NCBI GenBank assembly: GCA_009664345.1
Contig: CP043547.1
Location: 2,136,709 to 2,200,708, forward strand
Direction: 5' to 3'
Source of the DNA: Planctomycetales bacterium 10988
GTDB lineage: Bacteria > Planctomycetota > Planctomycetia > Pirellulales > Pb10988
DNA: 64,000 nt
Below the pieces are notes generated by a model. It made no database searches. It saw only the letters and a program-made list of their open reading frames with translations, and was not told where the DNA came from. A program made the position numbers and the translations under genes. Shown one piece after another: positions 8,514-18,128 of this stretch (position 1 is the first letter of the stretch; each line of letters opens with the position of its first letter).

Positions 8514-9866
8514 TCAATATTCTTTATCGCCCTCGGCGGCATCGGATCGAATGAGTCGGGCATCGAGCCAATTCGCGTAATCGGCTGCGTCTCCCCGTTC
8601 AGCATAGCGAACGAGAAGCGTTAATTGCCGGGCCTTTTTGATATCAATGGAAATCGGCACCGGCCGGTCGCCCGTGCGAATGATAGGGCTTTGATACTTC
8701 AACTGTCGATCGACCACCACTTGAAATTGCACACTTCCTTCCGGTCCAGCGGCATCGTCGATCGCAAGTTCCGCCTCAAAGCGTTCGACTTTCGAATCCA
8801 ACCGATAGAGGAGTACCGAGGCACTGGGCACTCCGATCCCTTTCAAAAAGCGCTTTTCACTTACCCGAAGGGTTCGCCCGAGCAAATTACGATCTTGTTG
8901 ATAAGCGCGACTTAATGAAAGAAACGGCAGGTGCCGATAAGCGACCGGCCTTTCATCTGACAAATAACGGACCAGCCCGCCTCTCGGATTCCATGGTTGC
9001 ACAAAGCAAAGAGCTTCGGGAAAATCGACTCGCCATTGACTTTTTTGCAGACTCGGCAGAGCCGTTGATTGCAGCAACACCCCCGAATCGCCCAGTGAAA
9101 GCTTGCTGACTTGTAGAAGAGTTCCATCGGTAAAGCCGACCCAAGCCAAGGGCGAAGGGTATGTGGAAGCCGTCGGAAGCGTCCGTGGATGAACACTCTG
9201 CACTTGCGAAAAAGGAACCGTAAACTTTCCAACTTCCGACTCAAGCACCAACAGCAGTTCCGCAGGCTGAAGCCACGTCGGGCCGTTCGGCTCTTCATTT
9301 TCAGAACGGATTTCCAGCAAATTCCCCCGCAAACGATCCCCGTTAAGCAGCACAATCTCGTCTTGCTCTAAGTCCCAATCTGTCGCATTCGCCAGGCGTT
9401 GATCGAACTGCCCTGGACTGGAAGGCATGGTCAACAGCAGAGCCTTAATCTGATTGCGAGGAATTGCGATCGAGCCGAAGAGATAGCTTTCGATTTGCAA
9501 CATCCCTGCTTGAAGTGAGGCGGGATTGCCAATCAACTGACTTCCATCTGAAAGGAGCAACAGATGCGAACGCGGGGCCGGTCGCTTCAAGGCCCCCCAG
9601 CGAATGAGATGGGCAAGCGGGAATTCTCGCCGACGATTACGAATCGCCAGCGAAAGGGTTTTGGCCTGGGAATCCAACCTGGCGAGTTGCGACTCAAAGG
9701 CCTTTCCTTCAAAGACAGATTGATCCGTCAGCAAGGTTTCCGCCGCGGGAAGTTCTTGGGCAAAGCTAGGTTCTAAGTGAAGGAATCGCACAGATTCCCC
9801 ACCTAGCCAACTTCCACAAACAGTGACAAGCAAGCAGAGTCGCCGCCAGTTTCGCAAAAATTTCAC
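8514..9866 (-). CDS. secreted NPCBM-domain protein
   Basis: A 450-residue protein with an N-terminal signal peptide (hydrophobic stretch about residues 9-18) and a C-terminal NPCBM/NEW2 carbohydrate-binding-like domain of roughly the last 150 residues (KGIGVPSASVLLYRLDSK..., VERFEAELAIDDAAG..., ANWLDARLI). The middle has short repeated units with the sense 'L.NGD.L.G' typical of planctomycete extracytoplasmic proteins. A GTG start is chosen: GAGGAG lies four bases upstream, and the longer reading frame would overlap the preceding gene. It is the last gene of the MoxR-led block. The function is unknown; a role at the cell surface is inferred. Confidence 0.75.
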   Translation of the reverse strand: MKFLRNWRRLCLLVTVCGSWLGGESVRFLHLEPSFAQELPAAETLLTDQSVFEGKAFESQLARLDSQAKTLSLAIRNRRREFPLAHLIRWGALKRPAPRSHLLLLSDGSQLIGNPASLQAGMLQIESYLFGSIAIPRNQIKALLLTMPSSPGQFDQRLANATDWDLEQDEIVLLNGDRLRGNLLEIRSENEEPNGPTWLQPAELLLVLESEVGKFTVPFSQVQSVHPRTLPTASTYPSPLAWVGFTDGTLLQVSKLSLGDSGVLLQSTALPSLQKSQWRVDFPEALCFVQPWNPRGGLVRYLSDERPVAYRHLPFLSLSRAYQQDRNLLGRTLRVSEKRFLKGIGVPSASVLLYRLDSKVERFEAELAIDDAAGPEGSVQFQVVVDRQLKYQSPIIRTGDRPVPISIDIKKARQLTLLVRYAERGDAADYANWLDARLIRSDAAEGDKEY

Positions 9867-9924
9867 AAGGCTCCTCACACGAATCTTGTCAGGATTTAGG
9901 AAGGTACAGATAGAAACATAAACG

Positions 9925-10977
9925 CTATCGCTGAACGATCGGCAGGAAATTGTTGGGGAGTTGCAAAATGATGCAGGCCATCGCGGAGCCATATTCGAAA
10001 CAACGCTGATTCACCCAAGAGCCGTCGGAACGCTGGTCGCTGATGAGATCATCGCGGATCGCGGGATACCACTGTTCCCAATATTCTTCCCCAGCATACC
10101 ACATCGCTTGAATGGCATAATAATGGCCGTAGAGATAATGGCTATCGCGGCTCTGAACTCCAAAACGGTCGGGTTTGTACTGAATCAGATAATCCAAGCC
10201 TCGGTCAATCGCGGGGCCTTCATAGACTCCGGCCATATAAAGAGCGACGACTCCGGCCGCCGAACGGGGAAAGGCACTTGGTCCGCCTTCGATCATGTAT
10301 CGAAAGCCGCCATCGGTGTTTTGACATTGTTTGACGTATTCCGTGCAGCGGTCAATGGTCGCTTTGGGAACATAAATCCCGGCGTTTCGTGCAGCACGGA
10401 GGGCCATGACTTGGCAGATGGTCACCGAGACATCAGCATCGCTGGGCTGCGGGTGGTATCGCCAGCCGCCATCTTCATTTTGTGCCCGAATGATGAGCTG
10501 AATAGCCTTGGCAAGAATTTCTCGCAAATCCTCCCGCAAGGACATTCCATAACATTCCGCCAGGTACAAGGTCGCAAAACCATGCCCATACATGGGTCCG
10601 TGGCTGCTGGCACTTGGCTCGACAATGAAGCCATCTTCCCGCGTGTGATCGATTAAATATTGAATACAGCGAGCAATATTCGCCCCATATTGGCCTCGAT
10701 TGGGCGTACTTCCTTCGGCCATGAAGGCCAGCCCAGCTAGCCCGCAGACCCCGACATTCCGCGAGTATCCCCCGGTCCCGAACGAACCATCGGCATGTTG
10801 ACGGCTTGCTAGAAACTTCAGCCCTTTATCAATCGCCTGTTGCGCGGCCGGCGTAATCAAGCGGCGAGCACTGTTGTCGACTTGCTTCCCAAGGAGCGAA
10901 GATGTTGCTGCGACCCCTGCCAGCGTGCTACCTAGCATGGATTGCAGAAACTGCCGGCGAGGAGATACATGGGACAT
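9925..10977 (-). CDS. Tat-exported prenyltransferase/squalene-oxidase-repeat protein
   Basis: Begins MSHVSPRRQFLQSMLG, a twin-arginine signal followed by a hydrophobic stretch ending near an ALG-type site. The rest is an alpha-alpha toroid with repeated Q.DGG/DGSF units (ADGSFG, NEDGGWRYH, NTDGGFRYM, SDGSWVN), as in terpenoid cyclase/prenyltransferase folds. The acidic DxDD of squalene cyclases and a zinc site of prenyltransferases are not evident, so catalysis is doubtful. The ATG at 10977 is chosen because GGAAAG lies about seven bases upstream and it places the Tat motif correctly. It lies downstream of the MoxR block genes. Confidence 0.78.
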   Translation of the reverse strand: MSHVSPRRQFLQSMLGSTLAGVAATSSLLGKQVDNSARRLITPAAQQAIDKGLKFLASRQHADGSFGTGGYSRNVGVCGLAGLAFMAEGSTPNRGQYGANIARCIQYLIDHTREDGFIVEPSASSHGPMYGHGFATLYLAECYGMSLREDLREILAKAIQLIIRAQNEDGGWRYHPQPSDADVSVTICQVMALRAARNAGIYVPKATIDRCTEYVKQCQNTDGGFRYMIEGGPSAFPRSAAGVVALYMAGVYEGPAIDRGLDYLIQYKPDRFGVQSRDSHYLYGHYYAIQAMWYAGEEYWEQWYPAIRDDLISDQRSDGSWVNQRCFEYGSAMACIILQLPNNFLPIVQR

Positions 10978-11054
10978 CGGGACTCTTTCCAACAATTCGG
11001 GAAGACGAAGAACTCGTTCAAGGCACTTGGAAGCACTCGCTAAGGTCGAGGTTC

Positions 11055-11999
11055 TTATTCCATCCGTTCACGGGCGAGGCGGCTGTAATAAGCTTTGATC
11101 AACGCTTCATAACGAGGAAGATATTTTTGCTTGAAGGCCTGGATGAGCACTTCGCGTTGACGTTCCGGCAGGTGTCCCCAAACGGATTCCACCATACGGG
11201 CCAGCTCTTCCGGACTCGTCGCCGATTCGGTTTCCGAATACTCTTCGGGAGGCAACCGCTCGCTACTGTCATTCGGATTTCGATTCTCTTGCTCAGTCGG
11301 ATTCTGGGGTTCTGCATCCCCTTTTTGGTGCGAGGGAGGTTGCGAAGAGGGTTCCGAACGCTCGGAGGGTTGCTGCGATGGTTGTTTGGCTTGCTGAGGA
11401 TTCTGCCCTTTGTTTTCACATCGCGATTGCATCCGCTTGAGCATTTCGTCGAGTTCCTTGACGATTTGCTGCTGGGCTTGTTGCGTCTGATCGCCGGAAT
11501 TGGCTTTGGCAATGAGCCGCTGGACCTCTTGCATTTGCTTGCCCAAGCGGAAGAGGGGGCTTTCCTCATCATCGTTTTCGATGTCTGCTTCCAGTTCCTC
11601 GACCAAGGATCGCGTGAGGCCATCTTGCGGTTTCTTGGCTTTGCCCGTTGGGCGAGTCTCGGTGGTTTCGGCCGGCTCAGGCTGTTGCGGCTCTTCGGTC
11701 GCTTCTTCTTCAAGCTCCGGGATTTCCTCCTCGATCATCGGCAGACCATCAGTCAATTGCTTGAAGAGATCGTCATCCAAATCATCGGAAGGCATGAAGT
11801 TGAACCCGTTCGGATCAGAGGCTTCTTCCCCCTCTTCACCTTCGGCGGATTCTTCTTCAGCAGGGTCTTCCTCGGCAGGGGTTTCTTTCGCAGCAGGAGT
11901 TTCAGCAGGGTCTTGCTCTTGGGCCAAGCCTTGAGAAACGAGCAATCCTGCGACCAGTAAGAGCATCAAAAAACACCAGAGGTTTGAGAACGATTTCAT
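11055..11999 (-). CDS. acidic secreted protein of the MoxR/VWA cluster
   Basis: A 314-residue protein with a signal peptide (MKSFSNLWCFLMLLLVAGLL..., cleavage near GLA-QEQD). A glutamate-rich N-terminal half and a Q/P/S-rich linker follow. The conserved-looking C-terminus (about 265-314, ESVWGHLPERQREVLIQAF then YLPRYEALIKAYY) is probably the functional part. The ATG overlaps the stop of the upstream coiled-coil gene by ATGA, implying translational coupling. I do not recognise the family; proteins of this kind accompany the coiled-coil protein in planctomycete clusters. Confidence 0.75.
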   Translation of the reverse strand: MKSFSNLWCFLMLLLVAGLLVSQGLAQEQDPAETPAAKETPAEEDPAEEESAEGEEGEEASDPNGFNFMPSDDLDDDLFKQLTDGLPMIEEEIPELEEEATEEPQQPEPAETTETRPTGKAKKPQDGLTRSLVEELEADIENDDEESPLFRLGKQMQEVQRLIAKANSGDQTQQAQQQIVKELDEMLKRMQSRCENKGQNPQQAKQPSQQPSERSEPSSQPPSHQKGDAEPQNPTEQENRNPNDSSERLPPEEYSETESATSPEELARMVESVWGHLPERQREVLIQAFKQKYLPRYEALIKAYYSRLARERME

Positions 12000-14900
12000 T
12001 CGGATTCTCCTTCTTCGGCCTGGGCGGCTGCCTGCCAAGCCAAGTTGAGCAAGATATCGGCAAGCTTGCCTTGCTCAAGGCTGAGGCGCTCGTATTCTTG
12101 CTGTTCCGCCTCGGAAAGTTGTTGTTTGGTCCCCAGCCGAGATTCCAAGGCGAGGGTTCGTTCATTGATTTCTTCTTGCAAGAGTCTCAGTAATTTTACC
12201 TGAGCCAAGGCCGGGAGGCCATCGCTGGGGGGGCCTTGCTGATTTTCTTGACCGGCAGGCTGCTCACCGGGTTGCCCTTCTTGGTTCTCCTGGTCGCCGG
12301 GATCATTTTCAAAGGAAGCCAGCAATTGCTCCAATCGCCGCAGGGCATTGGCTTGAGCCGTTTGAGTATCTCGCCCGGTCGTTTCGTTTTGCAACAAGAT
12401 CGTCGCTTGTTCCATCTCGGCCATCGCTCCGGTGAGGGCCAGATAGAAGACCTCGCTTTCGCGGAGATTTTCGGCAATCGTGCCAAGTTCTTCCCTCAAA
12501 ATCCGTTGCGTGGCGGCGAGGTCGGCCAGCGTCGTTCGTTGCGGAGTCGTCAGCTCCCCGGTCTCTTGGCGAATTTCTTCCAAGCGAATCGTTTCTTGCC
12601 CGAGGCTCGCTTGTCGGTCACGAAGCCCGATCAGTAAGTCTTTCGTTTTGAGCAATTCCTCGTAAGCCAATTCCGCTTCGGCTTCTTGCTTCTGTTGGGT
12701 AAGTTGTTGTTCGGCTTCCTTGAGTTTTTCGGTGGCTTGCTGGGCCTGCTTGGTGGCTTGGTCCGCGTTTCCTTCGGCGGAAGCCTGCTGAGACTCCTGC
12801 ATTTCTTGGGTTGCCTCATTCACAATGTCGCCCGTCTCTTCCGCTTGCAACCGTTGCAACTTTCGCGTGAGGCGTTCGGCTTCTTGCTGGATACGTTGTT
12901 GTTCCGCTTGAAGTTTTTCGCTGGGCTGGCCGTTGGACTGCTCCAGCTGCTTTTGAACCTCCTCTTGTCTTTGACGCAATTGCTGCAAGAAAGTTTCCAC
13001 TTCGGACAATTGTTCGATCCGTTTGGTGAGATCACTTTCGGTACGATTGCTAAGAATATCGAGAAGCTCTTGCAGTTCCTTGGCCAAAGCCCGTTGGCGT
13101 TGAGTGGCCTGGGCAATATTATTTTCGCCGACTTCTTGGGCCGCTTCCCGCATCCCGCCGGGGAGAACCAACTGCTGGGCTTCCTCCAAAGCATCCGAAA
13201 GACGCTGGACAAGTTCCGGCTGTTCACCTTCCATTTCCTCGATTGTCTTCTGAATCGTTTGCAACAACCGGCTCAACTCCCTGGCGAGGTCTTGTTGCTT
13301 CGAGGCGTTTTGCCTCAATGCCGCTTGATGATGCGGGGAAAGGTCCTCAAAATTTTTCGTCAAAGTACGCGGCAAGAGTTCGGCAGATTCTTTGGCAAGT
13401 TCCTCTTGCTTGGTCTGGATTCTTCGCAATTCATGGCGAAACTGCCGGGCATCGTTCCATTGCGAAAGTTCCTCCAGTAGCGATTCGAGCACCTGAATCA
13501 CTTCGCCTTGCTGTTTGGTCGTTGTCGTCAAGGCAGTAAGTAAGGGATCGGTCCCGTCGTCGGAGGTGGGGATCGCGGCCTCTTGGGAGACCTTGAGGGC
13601 TTCGGTTAATCGCTGTCGAATCTCGGCAAGGGGACCGCTCCCGAGCTGGCCGATGACTTCCAAGAGCCCTTGCATCCGGCGTTCGATCTCTTGGTCTTCG
13701 ACACGGTTTTGATTGAGTTCTTCCAGCAATTGCCGAATGAGTTGCGTCACACCGTGTTGTTCATCGAAGAGGCTTTGCTCGACTTCACGTTGCGTCAGTT
13801 CGGCACTTTGCAGATGGTCTCGATCCTGAGCAGCGAGAGACTTCACCTCTTCATATTGAATTTGCACCGAACGGGTTTCGCTGCGAGCCTCTTGTTGCAA
13901 ACGAAGGATTCGTTGCAAGGCTTCCAACAAACGACCTTGGCGATTGGCCAACCGCTCCAAGACTTGATCGGAAGAGATAATCGTCAGCCGCCGCGACTGG
14001 CTTTGATTCGAAAGCGGTTGGTAATCCGAGGCGGTAGCGAAGAAGAGAATTTCCGTCCCCGGCTCCAAGGGCGGATCAAGTTGCTTGAGGTCCCAAACTT
14101 GTTCGACAACCTGACGTTCGCCCGTCGGAGATCGTTGAGGTTGTGAGGCCGGAGTCGTCGGACCTTGATAGAGGACAAAACGTTGCTCTTCCCCAGAGGT
14201 CGGCTGATTGCGGGTGTAGCTGATTGCAATGTCTTGAATCGCCAAATCATCACGTACCGCGACCCGCAACGGGACTTGGGCCTCCGGAGAAATCGCCAAA
14301 TGAAAGACAGGCTCTTCCAAGATCACCTCAGGAGGCGTATCCGGAATGCCCCGCATTTCAAAGCGACGGTCATCTCCCCCGATGAAGCCTTCTTCCCCTT
14401 CCAGCCGGAACCAGTAGCTACCGGATTGCGTCACGGTGAAATCGACTTCAAAACCATTCAACTCCCCATCAATGAACTTTAGCACCGCCGGACGGTCTTC
14501 GGCTCCTTCTTGTCGAAAGATGGCCGCTTGCAATTCTTTGCTACTTTCCCCTTCAATATGAACGTGCGTGCCAAGGAGTGCCTCGAAATGCGGTTGCACC
14601 GTCCGTTTGGCAAGCTGTGTATATTTCGGCGGCGTCAGGGTTACTTCAAGTTCGAGAATCTCCGGCGGATCGACGAGTTCCAATTCTTGATACGGCATAG
14701 AGAGATGATCCCCGCCATAAACCCGATACGAAAAAGGATCGATCACCGCATCCAGCCGCAGATACATAATGCCCTTTTCCGCAAGCTGCATCCGGTCGCG
14801 TTGGATCGAAACTTCGCTAGAGGCCGCATCGTAATAAATCCGTTCCAGCCACACGACGGAAGGGAGCGTTCCCGAAGGGCTTTTCACACGGAACTCTAGC

Positions 14901-15526
14901 GGTTGGCCTCGGGCGACTCGATTGGGGGCATCGACAAAGGCCAGCTCATTGCGTAACGGCCAAGGTTTTGCCTCCCAGGGAAAGATCAACCGTGTCCCGG
15001 CCAAGGCAACCGATTGCGGAAAGAAAACCGCTAAGAGTGTCGCCAATAAACAAATCGAGGCCGCCAACATCGTACGCCGAACGGTAGGGCGTGGCTCCAG
15101 GACTTCTTCGAAATTCAAATGTTCAATCGATGCGGAAGCTTGATGGATGACCGCCCGACGCAACCCCGGCGAACCCGCCTGCAGGTCAGCTTCGGGTTGT
15201 TTGAGAAACTCCACCGCACTCGCCAAGCGTTCGGCTAAGACCGGATATTGCCGCTGGAGATGTTGGGCCAAGGTCAAATCATCGAGCACCAAAAGCGACC
15301 GTTGATAATAGACCCAAAAGATCGTTCCTACCAACGTTCCCAGCACAACCAAACTGCTGAGCCATCGCAGAAGCACCCCTTCGAAACGGAGCAGATAATC
15401 CAACAATCCACAGACCACGGCCACCAGCACGACCGAACCGATCACAGTGCTCAAGGAAAAGAGCCACATGAGCCGGTAGGCCTTTGCTCGCAGTTCTGCC
15501 AGACGTTGTAAAATACCATGTTCCAT
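11996..15526 (-). CDS. giant membrane-anchored coiled-coil protein (DUF4175-like)
   Basis: 1176 residues. The N-terminus has two transmembrane segments (about 21-43 and 55-75) and a third hydrophobic segment near 155-172. A beta-rich region follows to about 480. Residues from about 510 to 1140 are almost continuous Q/E/L-rich coiled coil (runs such as QEEVQKQLEQ, KLQRLQAEE). The layout resembles DUF4175 proteins of MoxR/BatA clusters. It is probably a long extracytoplasmic fibre tethered to the membrane, with structure or assembly as the inferred role. It is coupled by ATGA to the next gene. Confidence 0.8.
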   Translation of the reverse strand: MEHGILQRLAELRAKAYRLMWLFSLSTVIGSVVLVAVVCGLLDYLLRFEGVLLRWLSSLVVLGTLVGTIFWVYYQRSLLVLDDLTLAQHLQRQYPVLAERLASAVEFLKQPEADLQAGSPGLRRAVIHQASASIEHLNFEEVLEPRPTVRRTMLAASICLLATLLAVFFPQSVALAGTRLIFPWEAKPWPLRNELAFVDAPNRVARGQPLEFRVKSPSGTLPSVVWLERIYYDAASSEVSIQRDRMQLAEKGIMYLRLDAVIDPFSYRVYGGDHLSMPYQELELVDPPEILELEVTLTPPKYTQLAKRTVQPHFEALLGTHVHIEGESSKELQAAIFRQEGAEDRPAVLKFIDGELNGFEVDFTVTQSGSYWFRLEGEEGFIGGDDRRFEMRGIPDTPPEVILEEPVFHLAISPEAQVPLRVAVRDDLAIQDIAISYTRNQPTSGEEQRFVLYQGPTTPASQPQRSPTGERQVVEQVWDLKQLDPPLEPGTEILFFATASDYQPLSNQSQSRRLTIISSDQVLERLANRQGRLLEALQRILRLQQEARSETRSVQIQYEEVKSLAAQDRDHLQSAELTQREVEQSLFDEQHGVTQLIRQLLEELNQNRVEDQEIERRMQGLLEVIGQLGSGPLAEIRQRLTEALKVSQEAAIPTSDDGTDPLLTALTTTTKQQGEVIQVLESLLEELSQWNDARQFRHELRRIQTKQEELAKESAELLPRTLTKNFEDLSPHHQAALRQNASKQQDLARELSRLLQTIQKTIEEMEGEQPELVQRLSDALEEAQQLVLPGGMREAAQEVGENNIAQATQRQRALAKELQELLDILSNRTESDLTKRIEQLSEVETFLQQLRQRQEEVQKQLEQSNGQPSEKLQAEQQRIQQEAERLTRKLQRLQAEETGDIVNEATQEMQESQQASAEGNADQATKQAQQATEKLKEAEQQLTQQKQEAEAELAYEELLKTKDLLIGLRDRQASLGQETIRLEEIRQETGELTTPQRTTLADLAATQRILREELGTIAENLRESEVFYLALTGAMAEMEQATILLQNETTGRDTQTAQANALRRLEQLLASFENDPGDQENQEGQPGEQPAGQENQQGPPSDGLPALAQVKLLRLLQEEINERTLALESRLGTKQQLSEAEQQEYERLSLEQGKLADILLNLAWQAAAQAEEGESE

Positions 15527-15613
15527 GAAAGGTCCATTCCGCCGTGTCTACCTGAGAAAAACTTCACCAAGGGATGGGAGTAAACTTCTTGCACGAAGCT
15601 TCCATTCGTTCGA

Positions 15614-17995
15614 TTATAACATGCCGGAACGTTTTCTCAGAATCCATTCGCAGGTAACCAGAAGTAAAAAAAGCAATAAAAATCCCCACCAGTTCCAAAT
15701 CGGAATCGGCGGCTCGGAGCGATCCGGCACCCTTCGCCCCGGCGGCAAATCCCCCAGGAGGTCTTCCACGGTCGCCAGGGTATAATACTGACCGCCGGTA
15801 TCCTGAGCGGCCCGCTTGAGTTCGTTTTCATCAAGTTGCAATTCTTGACGTTCGCTTTGCGGAGCTTCTACCAAAAAGTCGGTCGCCGGCGGATTTCCTG
15901 GCAGCGAAGGAGACGCCAGCCATAAATGATAATTCCCCGGCACCGGCTCGCGATAGACGCCTTCGAAGACTTGGGCATTCGCCGGAGTTCGGGTCAACGG
16001 GACGCGAATCTTGGAATTTTCTCGTTCCAAAATGACCATGGCCGCATCGCCCCCCTGCGGAGTGGACCGCGTATCTGCAAAACGAGCGGTAATCGTGACC
16101 GGTTCACCGGCTTCGTAAACTTCTCGATCCGTCGCCAGTTCGACCGGGGCATCTTGGCCGAGTAATTTCGTTCGACTCAAGTAGCGAATCGCTTGCAGCC
16201 AATACCGGGCAAAGTAAGTATCGCCCACCTGATATCGCCAGAGGTAGGTTTCATCAATGGCATGATAAAGGACGATACCGCCGCCGTAAAACTGGAGAAT
16301 CATCAGCGGCAGCGGCTGACCTTCGGGACCGGACTCGGTCGGATGCTCGGCCAAAACACGCGAAGCTGGTTTCAAATGGGAAATCCGTTGATACCAGCGG
16401 AGTGGATAGAGTTGCTCACTCCAGATGTCTTGGTTTTCCTGTCGCGAATCGCCGAGCTGCATAAAAGGGGTGGACCAACCGATATCCGTCGGGGCAACTG
16501 GAAAGGAGCGGTTTTGATTTTCACCTGGTTCCGGGACTCGCAGCCCTTCCACACTGATCGGCAAAATTTCCGCCAGCGGAGAATCACGATACATCTGTGG
16601 CAGATAACGGGGCCCTCCAAGAAAGACTAGCCCACCGCCCTTCTCGCCGACAAAATCGACGAGCGTTTGCATGAACTCTCGACTTAACAGTGCCGGATTC
16701 AAATCGCCGAAAAGAATGACATCATAGCTAAAAATTTCCTCCCGAGCGACCGGCAGCACTCGCAAGGCGGAACGGTCATTCTCGGCATATTCAGGATCGG
16801 CACCTTGCAAGAGCGTCGCAAGTTCAATGGTGCGATCCCGTTCGAGCAGCGTCTTGAGATAGCGAAATTCAAACCGGGGTTGCGAATCGACGAGCAAGAC
16901 GCGAATCCGTTCCTCACGGACACTCACGCGCTGCGGCGGAAGACGATTGTTTTCCAACCGCCGCTCGCCTGGCACGGCCTCCACTTCGACGAAGAAATCG
17001 TATTCGCCTACCTCCTGCGGCCGATACGGCAGAGTAATTGGCAGCGTTGTCTCTCCTGGTCCAACAGTAATTGTTTGCATCGCGAGGGCTTCGTCGGGAT
17101 TTTGCTTCTCCCGCAAAGAAACAATCACCTCTTCTTGCTCGCGGAGACCTGACCCCATTAGCGTCAATTCGAAGTAGATAATATCATTGACGAAGACAAC
17201 CTCATCGACAAGCAGTTGGGACAAGGCCAAGTCAGGCTCCGGGATGGTGCTTCCCATTCCCACAGTGAAAAGCGACACGCCACGCACGCGGGCGAAGCGG
17301 GCCACTTCGCCAGGTGATTCCCCTTCGGTCGTGATGCCGTCGCTCATGAGAATGATGGCCGAAGGCGGAGTTCCTCGCAAATCTTGCAACACCTGACGAA
17401 TGGAATCGCCCAACCGCGACTGCTTCCCGGTCGGTTGCAATTCCTTGATCTGTTCGGCAAACGCTTCGCCCCCTTCGCCGGTTTCCCACTGTTTTTGAAG
17501 GGATGTCGAGACGGAATAGATTTGTACTTTGAAGTTCTCTTCCAGCGACTTCAGCCAATTCTGGTCGTCTTGCAAGAGAATCGACTTGGCTTGATTGAGC
17601 CGGGTGGGGGAGTCGATTTCCCATTCCGCCAACACGTTGAGAAGTTGCTCTTCGTCAGGAAAATCCGCCGGGAGATCGGCTTCCGACATACTCGCCGAAT
17701 CATCGACCAAGAGCACCAAGTTCGGGAGTCGGGTCCGTTGCAGATGGATTTGCAGTTGAAAAATCATCATCACGGCAATCGCTATCGCCGCGATCCGCAA
17801 CGTGGCAAGCAAGATCTTTCGCCCCGTGCGAGCCTGCCCTTCTCGTCGATAGATATAGATGACAAAGGCAATCGCGACTGCGGCAAAGACGAAGACCCAC
17901 CCGGCCGGCCAAGCACCGGGGGCTTCTAGCTGCCACTCGATTGCTTCTCCGGCGGTTTGTTTCAAGCCGAAAAGTTGTTCTATCCAGGCCTTCAT
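15614..17995 (-). CDS. membrane VWA / glutamine-amidotransferase-like protein
   Basis: About 793 residues. Two N-terminal transmembrane helices precede a von Willebrand A domain with the MIDAS start LLVDDSASMSEADLP (about 80-94). After a beta-sandwich region comes a class-I-glutaminase-like segment (VLLVDSQPRFEFRYLKTLLERD, then VVDFVGEKGGGLVFLGGP-like). A single transmembrane helix lies near the C-terminus (WNWWGFLLLFLLLVTCEW). The ATG at 17995 is preferred because it starts just before the first helix; an in-frame TTG at 18028 is possible. It is part of the MoxR operon and probably works with the BatA-type protein upstream. Confidence 0.83.
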   Translation of the reverse strand: MKAWIEQLFGLKQTAGEAIEWQLEAPGAWPAGWVFVFAAVAIAFVIYIYRREGQARTGRKILLATLRIAAIAIAVMMIFQLQIHLQRTRLPNLVLLVDDSASMSEADLPADFPDEEQLLNVLAEWEIDSPTRLNQAKSILLQDDQNWLKSLEENFKVQIYSVSTSLQKQWETGEGGEAFAEQIKELQPTGKQSRLGDSIRQVLQDLRGTPPSAIILMSDGITTEGESPGEVARFARVRGVSLFTVGMGSTIPEPDLALSQLLVDEVVFVNDIIYFELTLMGSGLREQEEVIVSLREKQNPDEALAMQTITVGPGETTLPITLPYRPQEVGEYDFFVEVEAVPGERRLENNRLPPQRVSVREERIRVLLVDSQPRFEFRYLKTLLERDRTIELATLLQGADPEYAENDRSALRVLPVAREEIFSYDVILFGDLNPALLSREFMQTLVDFVGEKGGGLVFLGGPRYLPQMYRDSPLAEILPISVEGLRVPEPGENQNRSFPVAPTDIGWSTPFMQLGDSRQENQDIWSEQLYPLRWYQRISHLKPASRVLAEHPTESGPEGQPLPLMILQFYGGGIVLYHAIDETYLWRYQVGDTYFARYWLQAIRYLSRTKLLGQDAPVELATDREVYEAGEPVTITARFADTRSTPQGGDAAMVILERENSKIRVPLTRTPANAQVFEGVYREPVPGNYHLWLASPSLPGNPPATDFLVEAPQSERQELQLDENELKRAAQDTGGQYYTLATVEDLLGDLPPGRRVPDRSEPPIPIWNWWGFLLLFLLLVTCEWILRKRSGML

Positions 17996-18128
17996 ACTCG
18001 CCGATTCCTCACCAGATGCTCGCTTCAATAATCTTCTGACACTCTACAATGGCTAGCGATCTGGTTGTTTGTTTCTTTCTTGTACAAAGCAGGCATCGCC
18101 ACGTTCGCGACTTCTGCATACTTCTATT

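Noticed and set aside
10902-11960. Plus-strand frame of 352 codons
   Set aside because: Its translation is leucine/arginine/phenylalanine-rich, the mirror of the glutamate- and lysine-rich secreted protein on the other strand.
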